A stretch of DNA of 19,338 nt from an uncultured Clostridia bacterium (GCA_947624755.1 CANQLQ010000007.1:1-19338); one strand, 5' to 3'; shown: positions 1 through 7,022, counted from the first letter of the stretch. The notes: generated by a model from the sequence alone, not told the origin. Made by a program: numbers and translations.

Positions 1-67
1 CGTCAGTTTGCCCAAAAATTCTCGTTAATACACAAAGTATTGCCTCAAATTTTTGAACAAACTGACG
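1..67. repeat. Long imperfect inverted repeat
   Basis: Bases 1-20 pair with 48-67. CGTCAGTTTG (1-10) matches CAAACTGACG (58-67), and CAAAAATT (13-20) matches AATTTTTG (48-55), separated by a 2x2 internal loop. That gives 18 of 20 paired positions around a 27-nt loop. There is no T-run at the expected place for a terminator, and no gene. It starts at the first base of the window, so the element may continue to the left. It probably belongs to the same class of short palindromic intergenic elements seen elsewhere in the window. Confidence 0.6.
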
Positions 68-82
68 AAAAATTTCCACGCC

Positions 83-119
83 AATTAGGGCACCCTGAAT
101 TAATCAGCGCTTCCCTAAA
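83..119. repeat. 37-bp dispersed repeat, copy 1 (ATTAATCAG family)
   Basis: This 37-bp segment matches 12369-12405 at 32 of 37 positions by direct alignment. Both contain GAATTAATCAG and a GCTTCC near the right end. The unit is itself weakly palindromic (TTAGGG at one end, CCCTAA at the other, CTGA/TCAG in the middle). It lies immediately downstream of the lysC terminator. Confidence 0.65.
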
Positions 120-157
120 AAACTAAGAGCTGCCCTTACCGAGACAGCTCTGTTTTT
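117..157. terminator. Intrinsic terminator of lysC, possibly bidirectional
   Basis: AGAGCTG (126-132) pairs with CAGCTCT (145-151) around a 12-nt loop. Read on the minus strand, downstream of lysC, the hairpin is followed by TTAG and six T residues (A-run 117-122). Read on the plus strand it is followed by GTTTTT (152-157). It can therefore terminate in both directions. It lies about 25 bp after the lysC stop codon. Confidence 0.8.
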
Positions 158-174
158 ATTGCGTTGTTATTCTA

Positions 175-642
175 TTACCCAAAGAAAGCTTTATGAACTG
201 CTTCAACAGCTTTGTCTGCAAGATCTTTGTCAATAAGAACGGAAATTGTAATTTCGCTCGTTGAGATCATACCAATATTGATACCTGCTTCATAAAGCGC
301 ACCGAACATCTTTGAGGCCGTGCCTGAATGCGACTGCATACCCGCGCCAACGATCGATACCTTTGCAACGCTTGTGTCGCAGGAAACCTTTGCACCTTCA
401 AGACCGAAGATATCTTCAAGAATTTCAACTGCTGTTTCTGCGTTGTCCTTTGCGCAGGTGAAAGAAATATCCTTTGTGCCGTCTCTGCCGACAGACTGAA
501 GAATAACGTCAATATTGATTCTTTTTGCGGCAAGTCTTGAGAACATTTTGAATGCGTTGCCCGGAATATCCTTCATTCCTACAACTGAAATTCTGGCTAC
601 GTCCAAATCTTTTGTAACGCCTCTGATTAACATTTTCTCCAT
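175..642 (-). CDS. Aspartokinase beta subunit from internal in-frame start
   Basis: Inside lysC an exact AAGGAGG (651-657, minus strand) stands 8 nt before an in-frame ATG at 642. This would yield a 155-residue polypeptide (MEKMLIRGVTKDLDVA...) made only of the ACT-domain half. In Bacillus subtilis aspartokinase II, the beta subunit arises in the same way from an internal start in the same gene, giving an alpha2beta2 enzyme. The internal ribosome site is much stronger than anything before the full-length start. The site is read directly from the sequence; that it is used is inference. Confidence 0.65.
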   Translation of the reverse strand: MEKMLIRGVTKDLDVARISVVGMKDIPGNAFKMFSRLAAKRINIDVILQSVGRDGTKDISFTCAKDNAETAVEILEDIFGLEGAKVSCDTSVAKVSIVGAGMQSHSGTASKMFGALYEAGINIGMISTSEITISVLIDKDLADKAVEAVHKAFFG

Positions 643-1377
643 TTTAGCTACCTCCTTGACTATTGTACCCGGTTCTCTTTGAAGACTTGAAAGAACTTCA
701 AGCTCCACACCGTATTTTTTTGCCATTTCAACCGAACGGTTGTTGAGTACCTGAGCGCCGAGAGTGGCAAGCTCAAGCATTTCGTCATAAGTGATATCCG
801 TAAGCTTCTTTGCGTTCGGAATTTTTCTTGGGTCGGCGGTGAAAACACCGGTTACGTCAGTAAAAATCTGACAACGGTCCGCATTAAGAGCGGCAGCAAT
901 AGCAACTGCGCTTGTGTCTGAACCGCCTCTGCCGAGAGTCGTAAGGTCGTCTGCCTTGTTAATACCCTGAAAACCGGCAACGACGACAATTTTTTTCTTG
1001 TCAAGCTCGCTTTGCAGCCTTTCGGGCTTAATGTTGCTGATTCTTGCCGAACCGTATGCGCTGTTTGTGTTAAAGCCTGCCTGCCAGCCGAGAAGTGAAA
1101 TAGCCGGACAACCGAGACTTTCAATTGCCATTGCAAGAAGTGAAATTGAAATTTGCTCACCGGAAGTGAGAAGCATATCCATCTCTCTTTTTGAAGCTTT
1201 GGGATTGATTTCGTTTGCTTTTTCAATAAGATCATCTGTCGTGTCGCCCTGAGCCGAAACAACAACAACAACGTCATTGCCCTTTTTGTAAGTGTCGGTT
1301 ACAATTCTTGCAACATTCATCACTCTTTCAGCGTTGGCAACGGATGATCCGCCGAATTTCTGTACTATCAGTGCCAT
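175..1377 (-). CDS. lysC: Aspartokinase (aspartate kinase), alpha subunit
   Basis: Phosphorylates L-aspartate with ATP, the first committed step to lysine/diaminopimelate, threonine and methionine; cytoplasmic. The amino-acid kinase domain fills roughly residues 1-240, with the N-terminal MALIVQKFGGSSV signature and a GRGGSDTSAVA...DVTGVFTADPR segment that binds nucleotide and aspartate. Residues from about 255 to the end form the two ACT regulatory domains expected of a single-kinase enzyme of about 400 aa. I chose ATG 1377 because family members begin MALIVQKFGG; an ATG at 1389 is the alternative. Neither has a convincing ribosome binding site (a GAAAGGA lies about 50-60 nt upstream), so translation may be coupled to hom, which ends about 105 bp upstream. 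Feedback inhibition by lysine and/or threonine is expected from the family but is not readable here. Confidence 0.95.
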   Translation of the reverse strand: MALIVQKFGGSSVANAERVMNVARIVTDTYKKGNDVVVVVSAQGDTTDDLIEKANEINPKASKREMDMLLTSGEQISISLLAMAIESLGCPAISLLGWQAGFNTNSAYGSARISNIKPERLQSELDKKKIVVVAGFQGINKADDLTTLGRGGSDTSAVAIAAALNADRCQIFTDVTGVFTADPRKIPNAKKLTDITYDEMLELATLGAQVLNNRSVEMAKKYGVELEVLSSLQREPGTIVKEVAKMEKMLIRGVTKDLDVARISVVGMKDIPGNAFKMFSRLAAKRINIDVILQSVGRDGTKDISFTCAKDNAETAVEILEDIFGLEGAKVSCDTSVAKVSIVGAGMQSHSGTASKMFGALYEAGINIGMISTSEITISVLIDKDLADKAVEAVHKAFFG

Positions 1378-1482
1378 AATGATCGCCATGCGATACAGAT
1401 AACATCAAAATCTATGTTGAGTATCCGTGATCGTCCTTTCTGTAAATTTTCTATACGTCCGGACCGCTGAGTCGGTGCCTGA

Positions 1483-2694
1483 TTAATAATCTGTAACCCT
1501 TATTGAGCTAAGTGTTTCAAGCTTTGTTTCTTCAAGCTTTTTGCGAAGTTCGCTTTCGGGTTTTACGTCCGTGATGAAAACAATTTCACCGTTCTTTTCT
1601 TTTACGTCACAACCGAAAGCAGCTTTTGCTTTTTCGGCCGCACCTTCCGTGGCCTTCGCTCTTATAAACAAAGAAGTTTCCGCCTTGAGATAATCTTCAA
1701 TAAAGTCTTTCTTTTCGTCGCCCCAGCCGAAGAATTTCCTCTTTTCGCAGTTTGATGCGCAGTCAATCACATCACCTACAACTGCGCTTGCTGTTGCAAG
1801 CTTGCCTGCGCCTTTACCGTACATAAGAATGTCGCCGGTTGCGTCGCCTCTTACAAGACAGGCATTGAAAACGCCGTTAACTCCGGCAAGAATACTTGAT
1901 TTGCTAACAAGGGCGGGGGAAACCATAATATTGATTTTTCCATTATCGAGCATTTTTGTCCTTGCGATAAGCTTGATAACATATCCAAGCTCACTTGCAC
2001 ATTCAACGTCATCAAGTGTGATTTTTGAAATTCCTTCGGTATAAACTCCGTCGGGATAAACGTGACTGCCGAAAGCGAGGGAGGCAAGAATACAGATTTT
2101 TCTGCAAGCGTCATGACCTTCAATGTCAGCTGTCGGGTCTTTTTCGGCATAGCCTTTTTCCTGAGCGAGCTTCAAAGCATCGGCAAAGTCCATTTTATCC
2201 ACTATCATTTTATTTAAAATGAAGTTTGTTGTTCCGTTGAGAATACCGGCAATCTCGCTTATGCGGTTGCCTGCAAGACAGCGGCTTATCGGGCGGATTA
2301 TGGGAATACCGCCGCCGACACTTGCCTCAAACAAAAAGTTGACATTGTGTTCTCTTGCGATAGAAAGAAGCTCATAACCTCTTTTTGCAACAAGCTCCTT
2401 GTTTGATGTAACAACGTGTTTGCCTTTTGCAAGGCATTTTGAAACGAAGTCAAAAGCCGGGTTTACGCCGCCCATCGTTTCAACGACAATTTTTACTTCA
2501 TCGTCATTAAGAATGTCGTCAAAATTTTTCGTCATAAGGTTAGCAAATTCGCTGTCTTGAAAATCTCTTATATCGAGGATATGTTTCAGTTCAAGATCAA
2601 CATTGCTGTTTTCTTTGATTGAGCCGGCATTTTTCTTGATAACTTCCCCAACGCCTGAGCCGACAACACCAAAGCCGATAATTGCAACATACAT
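1483..2694 (-). CDS. hom: Homoserine dehydrogenase
   Basis: Reduces L-aspartate-4-semialdehyde to homoserine with NAD(P)H, the branch toward threonine and methionine. The N-terminal Rossmann motif GFGVVGSG is at residues 7-14. TSNKE (96-100), LNGTTN (152-157) and GYAEKDPTADIEG (181-193) are the catalytic-domain signatures. A shortened ACT-like C-terminal segment starts near residue 335, and the protein is 403 aa against about 430 for B. subtilis Hom. ATG 2694 is chosen because it gives MYVAIIGFG directly before the Rossmann motif and has AGAGGTG (rc of 2703-2709) upstream; the upstream in-frame ATG at 2745 lacks support. It is followed by lysC on the same strand, so the two branch enzymes are probably cotranscribed. 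No thrB or thrC is in the window. Confidence 0.95.
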   Translation of the reverse strand: MYVAIIGFGVVGSGVGEVIKKNAGSIKENSNVDLELKHILDIRDFQDSEFANLMTKNFDDILNDDEVKIVVETMGGVNPAFDFVSKCLAKGKHVVTSNKELVAKRGYELLSIAREHNVNFLFEASVGGGIPIIRPISRCLAGNRISEIAGILNGTTNFILNKMIVDKMDFADALKLAQEKGYAEKDPTADIEGHDACRKICILASLAFGSHVYPDGVYTEGISKITLDDVECASELGYVIKLIARTKMLDNGKINIMVSPALVSKSSILAGVNGVFNACLVRGDATGDILMYGKGAGKLATASAVVGDVIDCASNCEKRKFFGWGDEKKDFIEDYLKAETSLFIRAKATEGAAEKAKAAFGCDVKEKNGEIVFITDVKPESELRKKLEETKLETLSSIRVTDY

Positions 2695-2881
2695 CAATAC
2701 GCACCTCTTTTTTTCTGTTTTAATTACACCGTAATATGTTATCACATTTTGTCAAGATATAAAAGTGTTTGCGGCAAAAAAATTTTATTTTGTGAAAAGC
2801 ATTGATTTTAATTTCATATTAAGTTACTATAATATATATAAATAACAAAAAATTACAAAGAAAAAGGAGTTGTTTGGAGTT
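2695..2881. promoter_or_regulatory. Divergent hom / AI-2E transporter promoter region
   Basis: On the minus strand a perfect TTGACA (2755-2750) precedes hom, but no good -10 is found 16-18 bp downstream (the best hexamer is TACGGT), so this promoter is only partly supported. On the plus strand TATAAT (2828-2833) lies about 50 bp before the AI-2E gene. Its nearest -35-like hexamer, TTGATT (2802-2807), is 20 bp away, which is longer than ideal. I see no riboswitch or T-box in front of hom; the leader is too short. Confidence 0.4.
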
Positions 2882-4105
2882 ATGGAAGTTGAAAAAAGGC
2901 GCAAGACTATAATAAATGTGCTTTATTTTGCTATTATTATTGCTTTCATTCTTCTGGCCGTAAGGTATGCCCTTGGGGTATGTATGCCGTTCGTTATAGC
3001 ATTTATTGTTGCGGCAATTCTTCAAAAACCTAAAAATTTTCTCGTTAAAAAAACACCGCTAAAAAACGGTCTTGCTTCGGGAATATGCGTCCTTCTTACA
3101 ATTATAATTTTTATTGCGCTCATTTCCCTGATAGGTGTTCGTGTTGCAAGTGAGGTCAAGGGCTTTATTGACTATATTGTAATACAGCTTCGTGACTTCG
3201 ACAAGGTTATTGACAATATTGAAGCATGGCTTATAAATCTGATTTCATCACTGCCCGAATTTTTGAGAAATACGCTTGGTGATTTTGTTTCCGGACTTTT
3301 TGTTAAAATAAGAGAGGCTTCTGCCGGAGAAAGCGAACAGCTTGCCGGCGAAATAACCGGCGGTCTTGCCGGAAACTTCAGCGTTTCGTGGATAACTACA
3401 CCGATTAGCGGCGTAATTTCAACAGCAAGCAAATTGCCGTCAATACTTATCGCGGTTGTAATTACAATTGTTGCGTGCTGTTTTATGACGAGCGAATTCC
3501 CGGCAATTGCAAATTTTATTAAAATTCAGTTCCCAGAAAACAAAAGGGGAGATCTCGAAAGGGCAAAGGTTATTTTGAAAGATTCGCTTAGCAAAATGGC
3601 AAAAGCATATCTTCTCATTATGTTAGTTACGTTTATTGAAATAAGCGTTGGCCTTACCATTTTGAGATTTATCGGCGTGTTTGAGTCAAATTATATTGTA
3701 ATTATTGCAGTGGTAGTTGCAATTGTCGATATTATACCTGTTCTCGGAACAGGTACGGTAATTATCCCCTGGGCTATTTATTCGTTTATAATCGGAAATG
3801 TCGGAATGGGTATAGGTCTTTTGGTAATTTATGCCGTTGTTTCGGTTCTCAGACAAGTAATTGAACCTAAGCTTGTTGCCGGCCAGCTTGGACTTTCACC
3901 GATAATTACAATCGCCGCCCTTTATTTCGGACTCAAGATTTTCGGTGTGCTCGGAATGTTTGTAACGCCGTTGCTTATAATTATGCTCAAGCTTCTCAAC
4001 GATGAGGGCATAATCCGACTTTGGAAATCACCGGTGCGTGAGGCCGCTCTTGCAAAAGAAAAAGAAGAGGCACAAAAGGAAAAAGAAGCCGAAGAAAAAA
4101 AGTGA
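2882..4105 (+). CDS. AI-2E family (PerM/YtvI-like) integral membrane protein
   Basis: A 407-aa polytopic membrane protein of the AI-2E/UPF0118 family. Members include PerM, the autoinducer-2 exporter TqsA, sodium/proton exchangers and the Bacillus sporulation protein YtvI; the substrate here cannot be told. Hydrophobic segments occur near the N-terminus (about 12-60), at about 65-90, 190-210, and in a long C-terminal block (about 240-385). The block holds the family's PVLGTGTVIIPWAIY and VIEPKLVAGQLGLSP motifs. A soluble helical region lies at about 90-185, and the C-terminus is a Lys/Glu-rich tail. ATG 2882 is chosen with AAGGAG (2864-2869) 12 nt upstream; TTG 2870 sits on the ribosome binding site and is unlikely. 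It appears to be a single-gene unit ending in a clear terminator. Confidence 0.85.
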   Translation: MEVEKRRKTIINVLYFAIIIAFILLAVRYALGVCMPFVIAFIVAAILQKPKNFLVKKTPLKNGLASGICVLLTIIIFIALISLIGVRVASEVKGFIDYIVIQLRDFDKVIDNIEAWLINLISSLPEFLRNTLGDFVSGLFVKIREASAGESEQLAGEITGGLAGNFSVSWITTPISGVISTASKLPSILIAVVITIVACCFMTSEFPAIANFIKIQFPENKRGDLERAKVILKDSLSKMAKAYLLIMLVTFIEISVGLTILRFIGVFESNYIVIIAVVVAIVDIIPVLGTGTVIIPWAIYSFIIGNVGMGIGLLVIYAVVSVLRQVIEPKLVAGQLGLSPIITIAALYFGLKIFGVLGMFVTPLLIIMLKLLNDEGIIRLWKSPVREAALAKEKEEAQKEKEAEEKK

Positions 4106-4135
4106 AAGGGACTGTAAAAAAGCAGTATAAAAACT

Positions 4136-4175
4136 CCGAGATTCGTATAAAAAGCGAGTCTCGGATAATTTTTTT
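4136..4175 (+). terminator. Intrinsic terminator of the AI-2E gene
   Basis: CCGAGATTCG (4136-4145) pairs over ten positions, one of them G-U, with CGAGTCTCGG (4155-4164). The loop is 9 nt and a run of seven T follows at 4169-4175. It lies 30 bp after the stop codon. Confidence 0.9.
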
Positions 4176-4216
4176 GAGCAGAAATGTTCAAGAGAAAAGA
4201 AGTTTTTGATTTTTGC

Positions 4217-4299
4217 TTGTACAAATTATTGGCTTTGACTGCCATCGGCGAATGTTTCTTTTGAAAGAAAAGTTCCAAAAGAAACATACTGATGTACAA
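4217..4299. repeat. Nested inverted repeat in convergent gap
   Basis: The inner arms ATGTTTCTTTTG (4252-4263) and CAAAAGAAACAT (4276-4287) are perfectly complementary over 12 bp with a 12-nt loop. Outer arms TTGTACA (4217-4223) and TGTACAA (4293-4299) flank them. There is no T-run and no gene. It looks like a small palindromic intergenic element, or a degenerate MITE-like remnant. Confidence 0.55.
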
Positions 4300-4337
4300 C
4301 TGCGCTCAACCGTTTGAATATAAAGTATTTAAACCGG

Positions 4338-4433
4338 GTCGTTTCGCGGCGTAAAAGTAAAAGCCTGCATAAACTACTTCGCGTAATTCGTGCAGGCGAT
4401 GCCTGCCGCGTAATTCCTGCGGACGATGTCCGC
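4338..4433. repeat. Repeat A: 42-bp leader plus two tandem 27-bp hairpin units
   Basis: A 42-bp stretch (4338-4379, GTCGTTTCGCGGC...) is followed by two 27-bp units (4380-4406 and 4407-4433), each opening with CGCGTAATT. Each unit ends in a hairpin: GCAGGC-GAT-GCCTGC in the first, GCGGAC-GAT-GTCCGC in the second. The stem differences are compensatory on both arms. The same arrangement with one unit recurs at 4693-4761. Confidence 0.8.
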
Positions 4434-4580
4434 CGCCTATAGAACGGTTTGTGCTTTATCTCCCCTGTGGTAAGTTTGCTTCTTTTTATCTTAGCTGCGA
4501 TAAAGAGAGAAAATGCGAGTGTGCCTAAAGATTAAGCCTGTTTGTGTAGATTGGTTCTTTTCTAAAATTAAAATTGTTTT

Positions 4581-4602
4581 GGGCGACCACGCGGGGTCGC
4601 CC
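4581..4602. repeat. GGGCGACC/GGTCGCCC hairpin element, copy 1
   Basis: GGGCGACC (4581-4588) and GGTCGCCC (4595-4602) form a perfect 8-bp GC-rich stem with a 6-nt loop, followed by CTAC. A T-rich stretch and TGTAGATT lie to the left. A related element occurs at 11901-11925 with the same layout. There is no T-run directly after the stem on either strand, so it is not a normal terminator. Confidence 0.7.
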
Positions 4603-4692
4603 CTACGCGTGCAGTTGTGTTAGTATCAAGACTTATATAAATCTTTCCTGTGTAATGCCCATTGACAAAAACTTTTACAGTTAACAACACAA

Positions 4693-4761
4693 GTCGTTTC
4701 GCGGCATAAGAATAAAAGCCTTCATAATCTACTCCGCGTAATTGCTGCACGCCATGCGTGC
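4693..4761. repeat. Repeat B: second copy of the 42-bp leader and 27-bp hairpin unit
   Basis: Bases 4693-4734 match 4338-4379 at 36 of 42 positions by direct alignment. The 27-bp unit at 4735-4761 again opens with CGCGTAATT and carries the hairpin GCACGC-CAT-GCGTGC. Its stem differs from both A units by paired changes. It ends 10 bp from the dapB stop codon, so it would form part of the dapB mRNA 3' end. Confidence 0.8.
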
Positions 4762-4771
4762 CGATGAGTGC

Positions 4772-5512
4772 TTATTCGAGAATGTTGTCCATGTTGTACA
4801 TTCCGGGTTCTTGCTTAATAAGGAAATCTGCCGCTGAAAGTGCGCCTTCGGCAAAAAGAGCTCTGTTTTCAGACTTATGAGAAATTGTGATAACCTGTGA
4901 ATTTGTTGCAAAAATAATTTCGTGCGTGCCTATTTCGCCGCCCATTCTGATTGAATGAATACCTATTTCGTCTTTTGTGCGCTTTCCGTTTTCGTGCCTT
5001 CCGATATTGTATGTGCTTTCGGGCTTTACGCTTTTAATTGCGTCAGCGAGAAGAAGGGCAGTTCCGCTCGGAACGTCAAGCTTTTGGTTATGGTGCTTTT
5101 CGATAATTTCAATATCTGCATCCGGAAAAGCTTTCGCGGCAATTTTTGCAAGACAGCCGACAAGGGCAACACCGAGGGACATATTACCGCTTTTAAAAAT
5201 TGCAACCTTTTTTGAGGCTTCGTTTATCATGGCGATCTCATCTTCATTGTGACCGGTTGTTGCAATAATAAGCGCAAGATTATTTTCGAGCGCATAATCG
5301 CAAAGGTCTTTTGTTGCACTGTGGTGTGAAAAATCAATAATTATATCTGCCTGACCGTGAAATTCACCTATGCCTTTAAAAATAAGGTTGGCTTCATCTG
5401 TTTCAAATTCGGCGCTTACTTTTGCGGCAAGCTGATATTTTTCGCTCTTTTCTATAATTGAGCAAAGCACCTGACCCATTCTGCCGCCTGCACCGTTAAC
5501 AATAACTTTCAT
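4772..5512 (-). CDS. dapB: 4-hydroxy-tetrahydrodipicolinate reductase
   Basis: Reduces the DapA product to tetrahydrodipicolinate with NAD(P)H, the second step of the diaminopimelate/lysine branch. It has 246 residues. The N-terminal nucleotide motif GAGGRMG is at residues 7-13 and ADIIIDFSHHSA starts near residue 56. The family catalytic signature EKHHNQKLDVPSGTA is at about 138-152, with the His pair 140-141, the Lys at 144 and the SGT substrate loop. ATG 5512 is chosen over an in-frame upstream ATG because it gives MKVIVNGAGG and has GAGGTG (5524-5519 on the minus strand) at good distance. That ribosome binding site overlaps the dapA stop, so the genes are probably translationally coupled. 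No clear intrinsic terminator follows; a repeat hairpin does. Confidence 0.96.
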   Translation of the reverse strand: MKVIVNGAGGRMGQVLCSIIEKSEKYQLAAKVSAEFETDEANLIFKGIGEFHGQADIIIDFSHHSATKDLCDYALENNLALIIATTGHNEDEIAMINEASKKVAIFKSGNMSLGVALVGCLAKIAAKAFPDADIEIIEKHHNQKLDVPSGTALLLADAIKSVKPESTYNIGRHENGKRTKDEIGIHSIRMGGEIGTHEIIFATNSQVITISHKSENRALFAEGALSAADFLIKQEPGMYNMDNILE

Positions 5513-5525
5513 ATTTTGCACCTCA

Positions 5526-6416
5526 TCAGACATCAAGACCCTGCTTACGCATACAATCAAGCAGAATCTCTTCGTGAGCCTTTTCCATTTCTGTAAGCGG
5601 AAGTCGAACACGGTTTTCGCAATAGCCGAGAGCCGCAACGGCAGCTTTTGCCGGAATCGGATTTACTTCGCAGAAAAGTGCTTTGATAAGGGCAAACATA
5701 TCGCACTGCATATCCATACTGCCCTTTACGTCTCCTGCAAAGAACTTGCTGCAAAGTTCAACGGTTTTCTTTGGAAGTACGTTTGAAAGAACAGAAATTA
5801 CACCGCTGCCGCCTGCTGCAAGAATAGGTACTATCTGGTCGTCGTTGCCTGACCAAATGTCGAGCTTGTCACCGCAGAGAGCTTTTGTTTCAACAATTTT
5901 TGAAATGTTTCCGCTTGCTTCTTTGATACCCCAAATCATCGGATGTTCGGCAAGCCTTGCATAGGTTGCGGGTTCAATGTTTACACCTGTTCTTGACGGA
6001 ACATTGTAAAGAATAATAGGCTTGGTTGAAGCGTCTGCAATTGTTTCATACATTTTTACAAGACCGTTCTGGGTTGCTTTGTTATAATAGGGGGTAACGA
6101 CGAGCATTGCGTCATAACCGATTTCACAGGCATACTTTGTAAGCTCAATTGCATAAGCTGTATCGTTTGAACCTGTGCCGGCAATCATGGGAACTCTGCC
6201 GCCGACAACGTCAATGGCAAATTTGAGAGCAGCTTTGTGTTCTTCGTCCGTAAGGGTTGAAGCTTCACCCGATGTGCCGCAGATTACAAGACCGTTGATG
6301 CCTTCTTCAATCTGCCAGTTGAGAAGTTTTTCAAAGTTTTCATAGTCGATACCGTTTTCGTTAAGCGGAGTAACAAGGGCGGTTGCCGCACCTTTAAAGA
6401 TTGAATGCTGTTTCAT
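5526..6416 (-). CDS. dapA: 4-hydroxy-tetrahydrodipicolinate synthase
   Basis: Condenses pyruvate with L-aspartate-4-semialdehyde, the first step specific to diaminopimelate and lysine. The 296-residue TIM-barrel protein is the normal family length. GTSGEASTLT (48-57) holds the substrate-binding loop. YNVPSRTG (137-144) has the catalytic Tyr and the Arg that binds the semialdehyde, and Lys165 in WGIKEASGN is the Schiff-base lysine. ATG 6416 is chosen because it gives MKQHSIFKGAATALVTP and has AGGAG (rc of 6426-6430) 9 nt upstream. It is first in a two-gene dapA-dapB unit, 13 bp ahead of dapB. Expression should be controlled by the lysine riboswitch just upstream. Confidence 0.97.
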   Translation of the reverse strand: MKQHSIFKGAATALVTPLNENGIDYENFEKLLNWQIEEGINGLVICGTSGEASTLTDEEHKAALKFAIDVVGGRVPMIAGTGSNDTAYAIELTKYACEIGYDAMLVVTPYYNKATQNGLVKMYETIADASTKPIILYNVPSRTGVNIEPATYARLAEHPMIWGIKEASGNISKIVETKALCGDKLDIWSGNDDQIVPILAAGGSGVISVLSNVLPKKTVELCSKFFAGDVKGSMDMQCDMFALIKALFCEVNPIPAKAAVAALGYCENRVRLPLTEMEKAHEEILLDCMRKQGLDV

Positions 6417-6457
6417 TTGTTTTAGCTCCTTTTCTTTTAATTTCCCGATTATACAAT

Positions 6458-6484
6458 AAAAAATGACCGATAGCATCGGCCATT
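6458..6484 (-). terminator. Riboswitch-controlled terminator before dapA
   Basis: On the minus strand AATGGCCGA (6484-6476) pairs with TCGGTCATT (6470-6462), nine pairs including one G-U, with a TGCTA loop. T residues follow (A-run 6458-6463). It ends about 28 nt before the dapA ribosome binding site. Confidence 0.9.
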
Positions 6485-6701
6485 ATAATTACAAGTTTAA
6501 ACCTTCGACAGTATCGACTGCTTTTAGTTTACCAATTATAATAGCACTCCGCTTTTTGCGACAGTCGTATAAATCTTATTTCATACGCCCAAGATAGCTT
6601 TTGCCAAAGCCTCTTTCGGCAACGCTCCCTTTCATTACGGCGGTTTTGCGAACCTTTGAGCCGCAATTACTGATGACACGATGCACCTCTATCTTTAATT
6701 G
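6458..6701 (-). promoter_or_regulatory. Lysine riboswitch (L box) controlling dapAB
   Basis: Read on the minus strand, the leader contains the L-box core blocks in order: GATAGAGGTGC (6693-6683), AGTAA (6671-6667), GAAAGGGAGCG (6633-6623), GCCGAA (6620-6615), and GACTGTCGC...GGAGTGCTAT toward 6541. Helix P1 can form between CAATTAAAGATAG (6701-6689) and CTATTATAATTG (6544-6533). The same 3' P1 strand, CTATTATAATT (6544-6534), can instead pair over 11 positions (one G-U) with AATTATAATGG (6490-6480). That segment overlaps the 5' arm of the terminator at 6484-6458. Lysine binding, by stabilising P1, should free the terminator and switch dapAB off. The class assignment rests on conserved blocks; the switching model is inferred from pairing. 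Confidence 0.95.
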
Positions 6702-6718
6702 AATATTCGGTTTTATTT

Positions 6719-6747
6719 AGTCTAACATTATTATTATGTATTGTCAA
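6719..6747 (-). promoter_or_regulatory. Promoter of the riboswitch-dapAB unit
   Basis: On the minus strand TTGACA (6747-6742) is followed after exactly 17 bp by TAGACT (6724-6719), with an extended -10 TG at 6727-6726. Transcription would start near 6712, about 10 nt before P1 of the riboswitch. Confidence 0.75.
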
Positions 6748-6750
6748 GTG

Positions 6751-6923
6751 CATTTGAAAGACTTGTAGAAGAAATAAGACTTTTTTTAATAATTTTACGA
6801 AAACAGACAAAAAAATACAAACTATATATCAGGAAAAAACTAATATATACTAAAGAAAAATAATCCCAATCTATACAAACAAGCCTTACACAAAATCCGC
6901 AGACAATAAAAACATAAACACAG
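6751..6923. other. AT-rich spacer with no recognised feature
   Basis: This stretch lies between the dapAB promoter and the terminator of the next minus-strand gene. It is A-rich and shows no open reading frame with a ribosome binding site, no clear hairpin and no repeat shared with the rest of the window. Confidence 0.5.
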
Positions 6924-6950
6924 AAAAAAGCAGGCTGAAAATCAACCTGC
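6924..6950 (-). terminator. Intrinsic terminator of the linker-protein gene
   Basis: On the minus strand GCAGGTTGA (6950-6942) pairs with TCAGCCTGC (6938-6930), nine pairs with one G-U and a 3-nt loop, followed by six T (A-run 6924-6929). It lies about 70 bp past the stop codon at 7023. Confidence 0.88.
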
Positions 6951-7022
6951 CGTAAAATTTTTCTTAATGCAGCGCAGTATGTAATTGATTAGCACGTGTA
7001 ATTAACCGATGGTTATGCCGTT

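Noticed and set aside
852..1277. Minus-strand 141-codon open frame inside lysC
   Set aside because: It is out of frame with the aspartokinase motifs and is a shadow of the real gene.
3922..4299. Minus-strand 125-codon open frame across the AI-2E terminator
   Set aside because: It overlaps the 3' end of a well-supported gene and its terminator in antisense, and its sequence is low-complexity.
4380..4433. Tandem 27-bp repeats as a CRISPR array
   Set aside because: The units abut with no spacers, there are only two in tandem, and no cas genes are present.
4568..4750. Minus-strand 60-codon open frame ending ...TPRGRPKQF
   Set aside because: It is a read-through of the 27-bp hairpin repeat and the GGGCGACC hairpin element, with no ribosome binding site. 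It is an artefact of repeats, not a gene.
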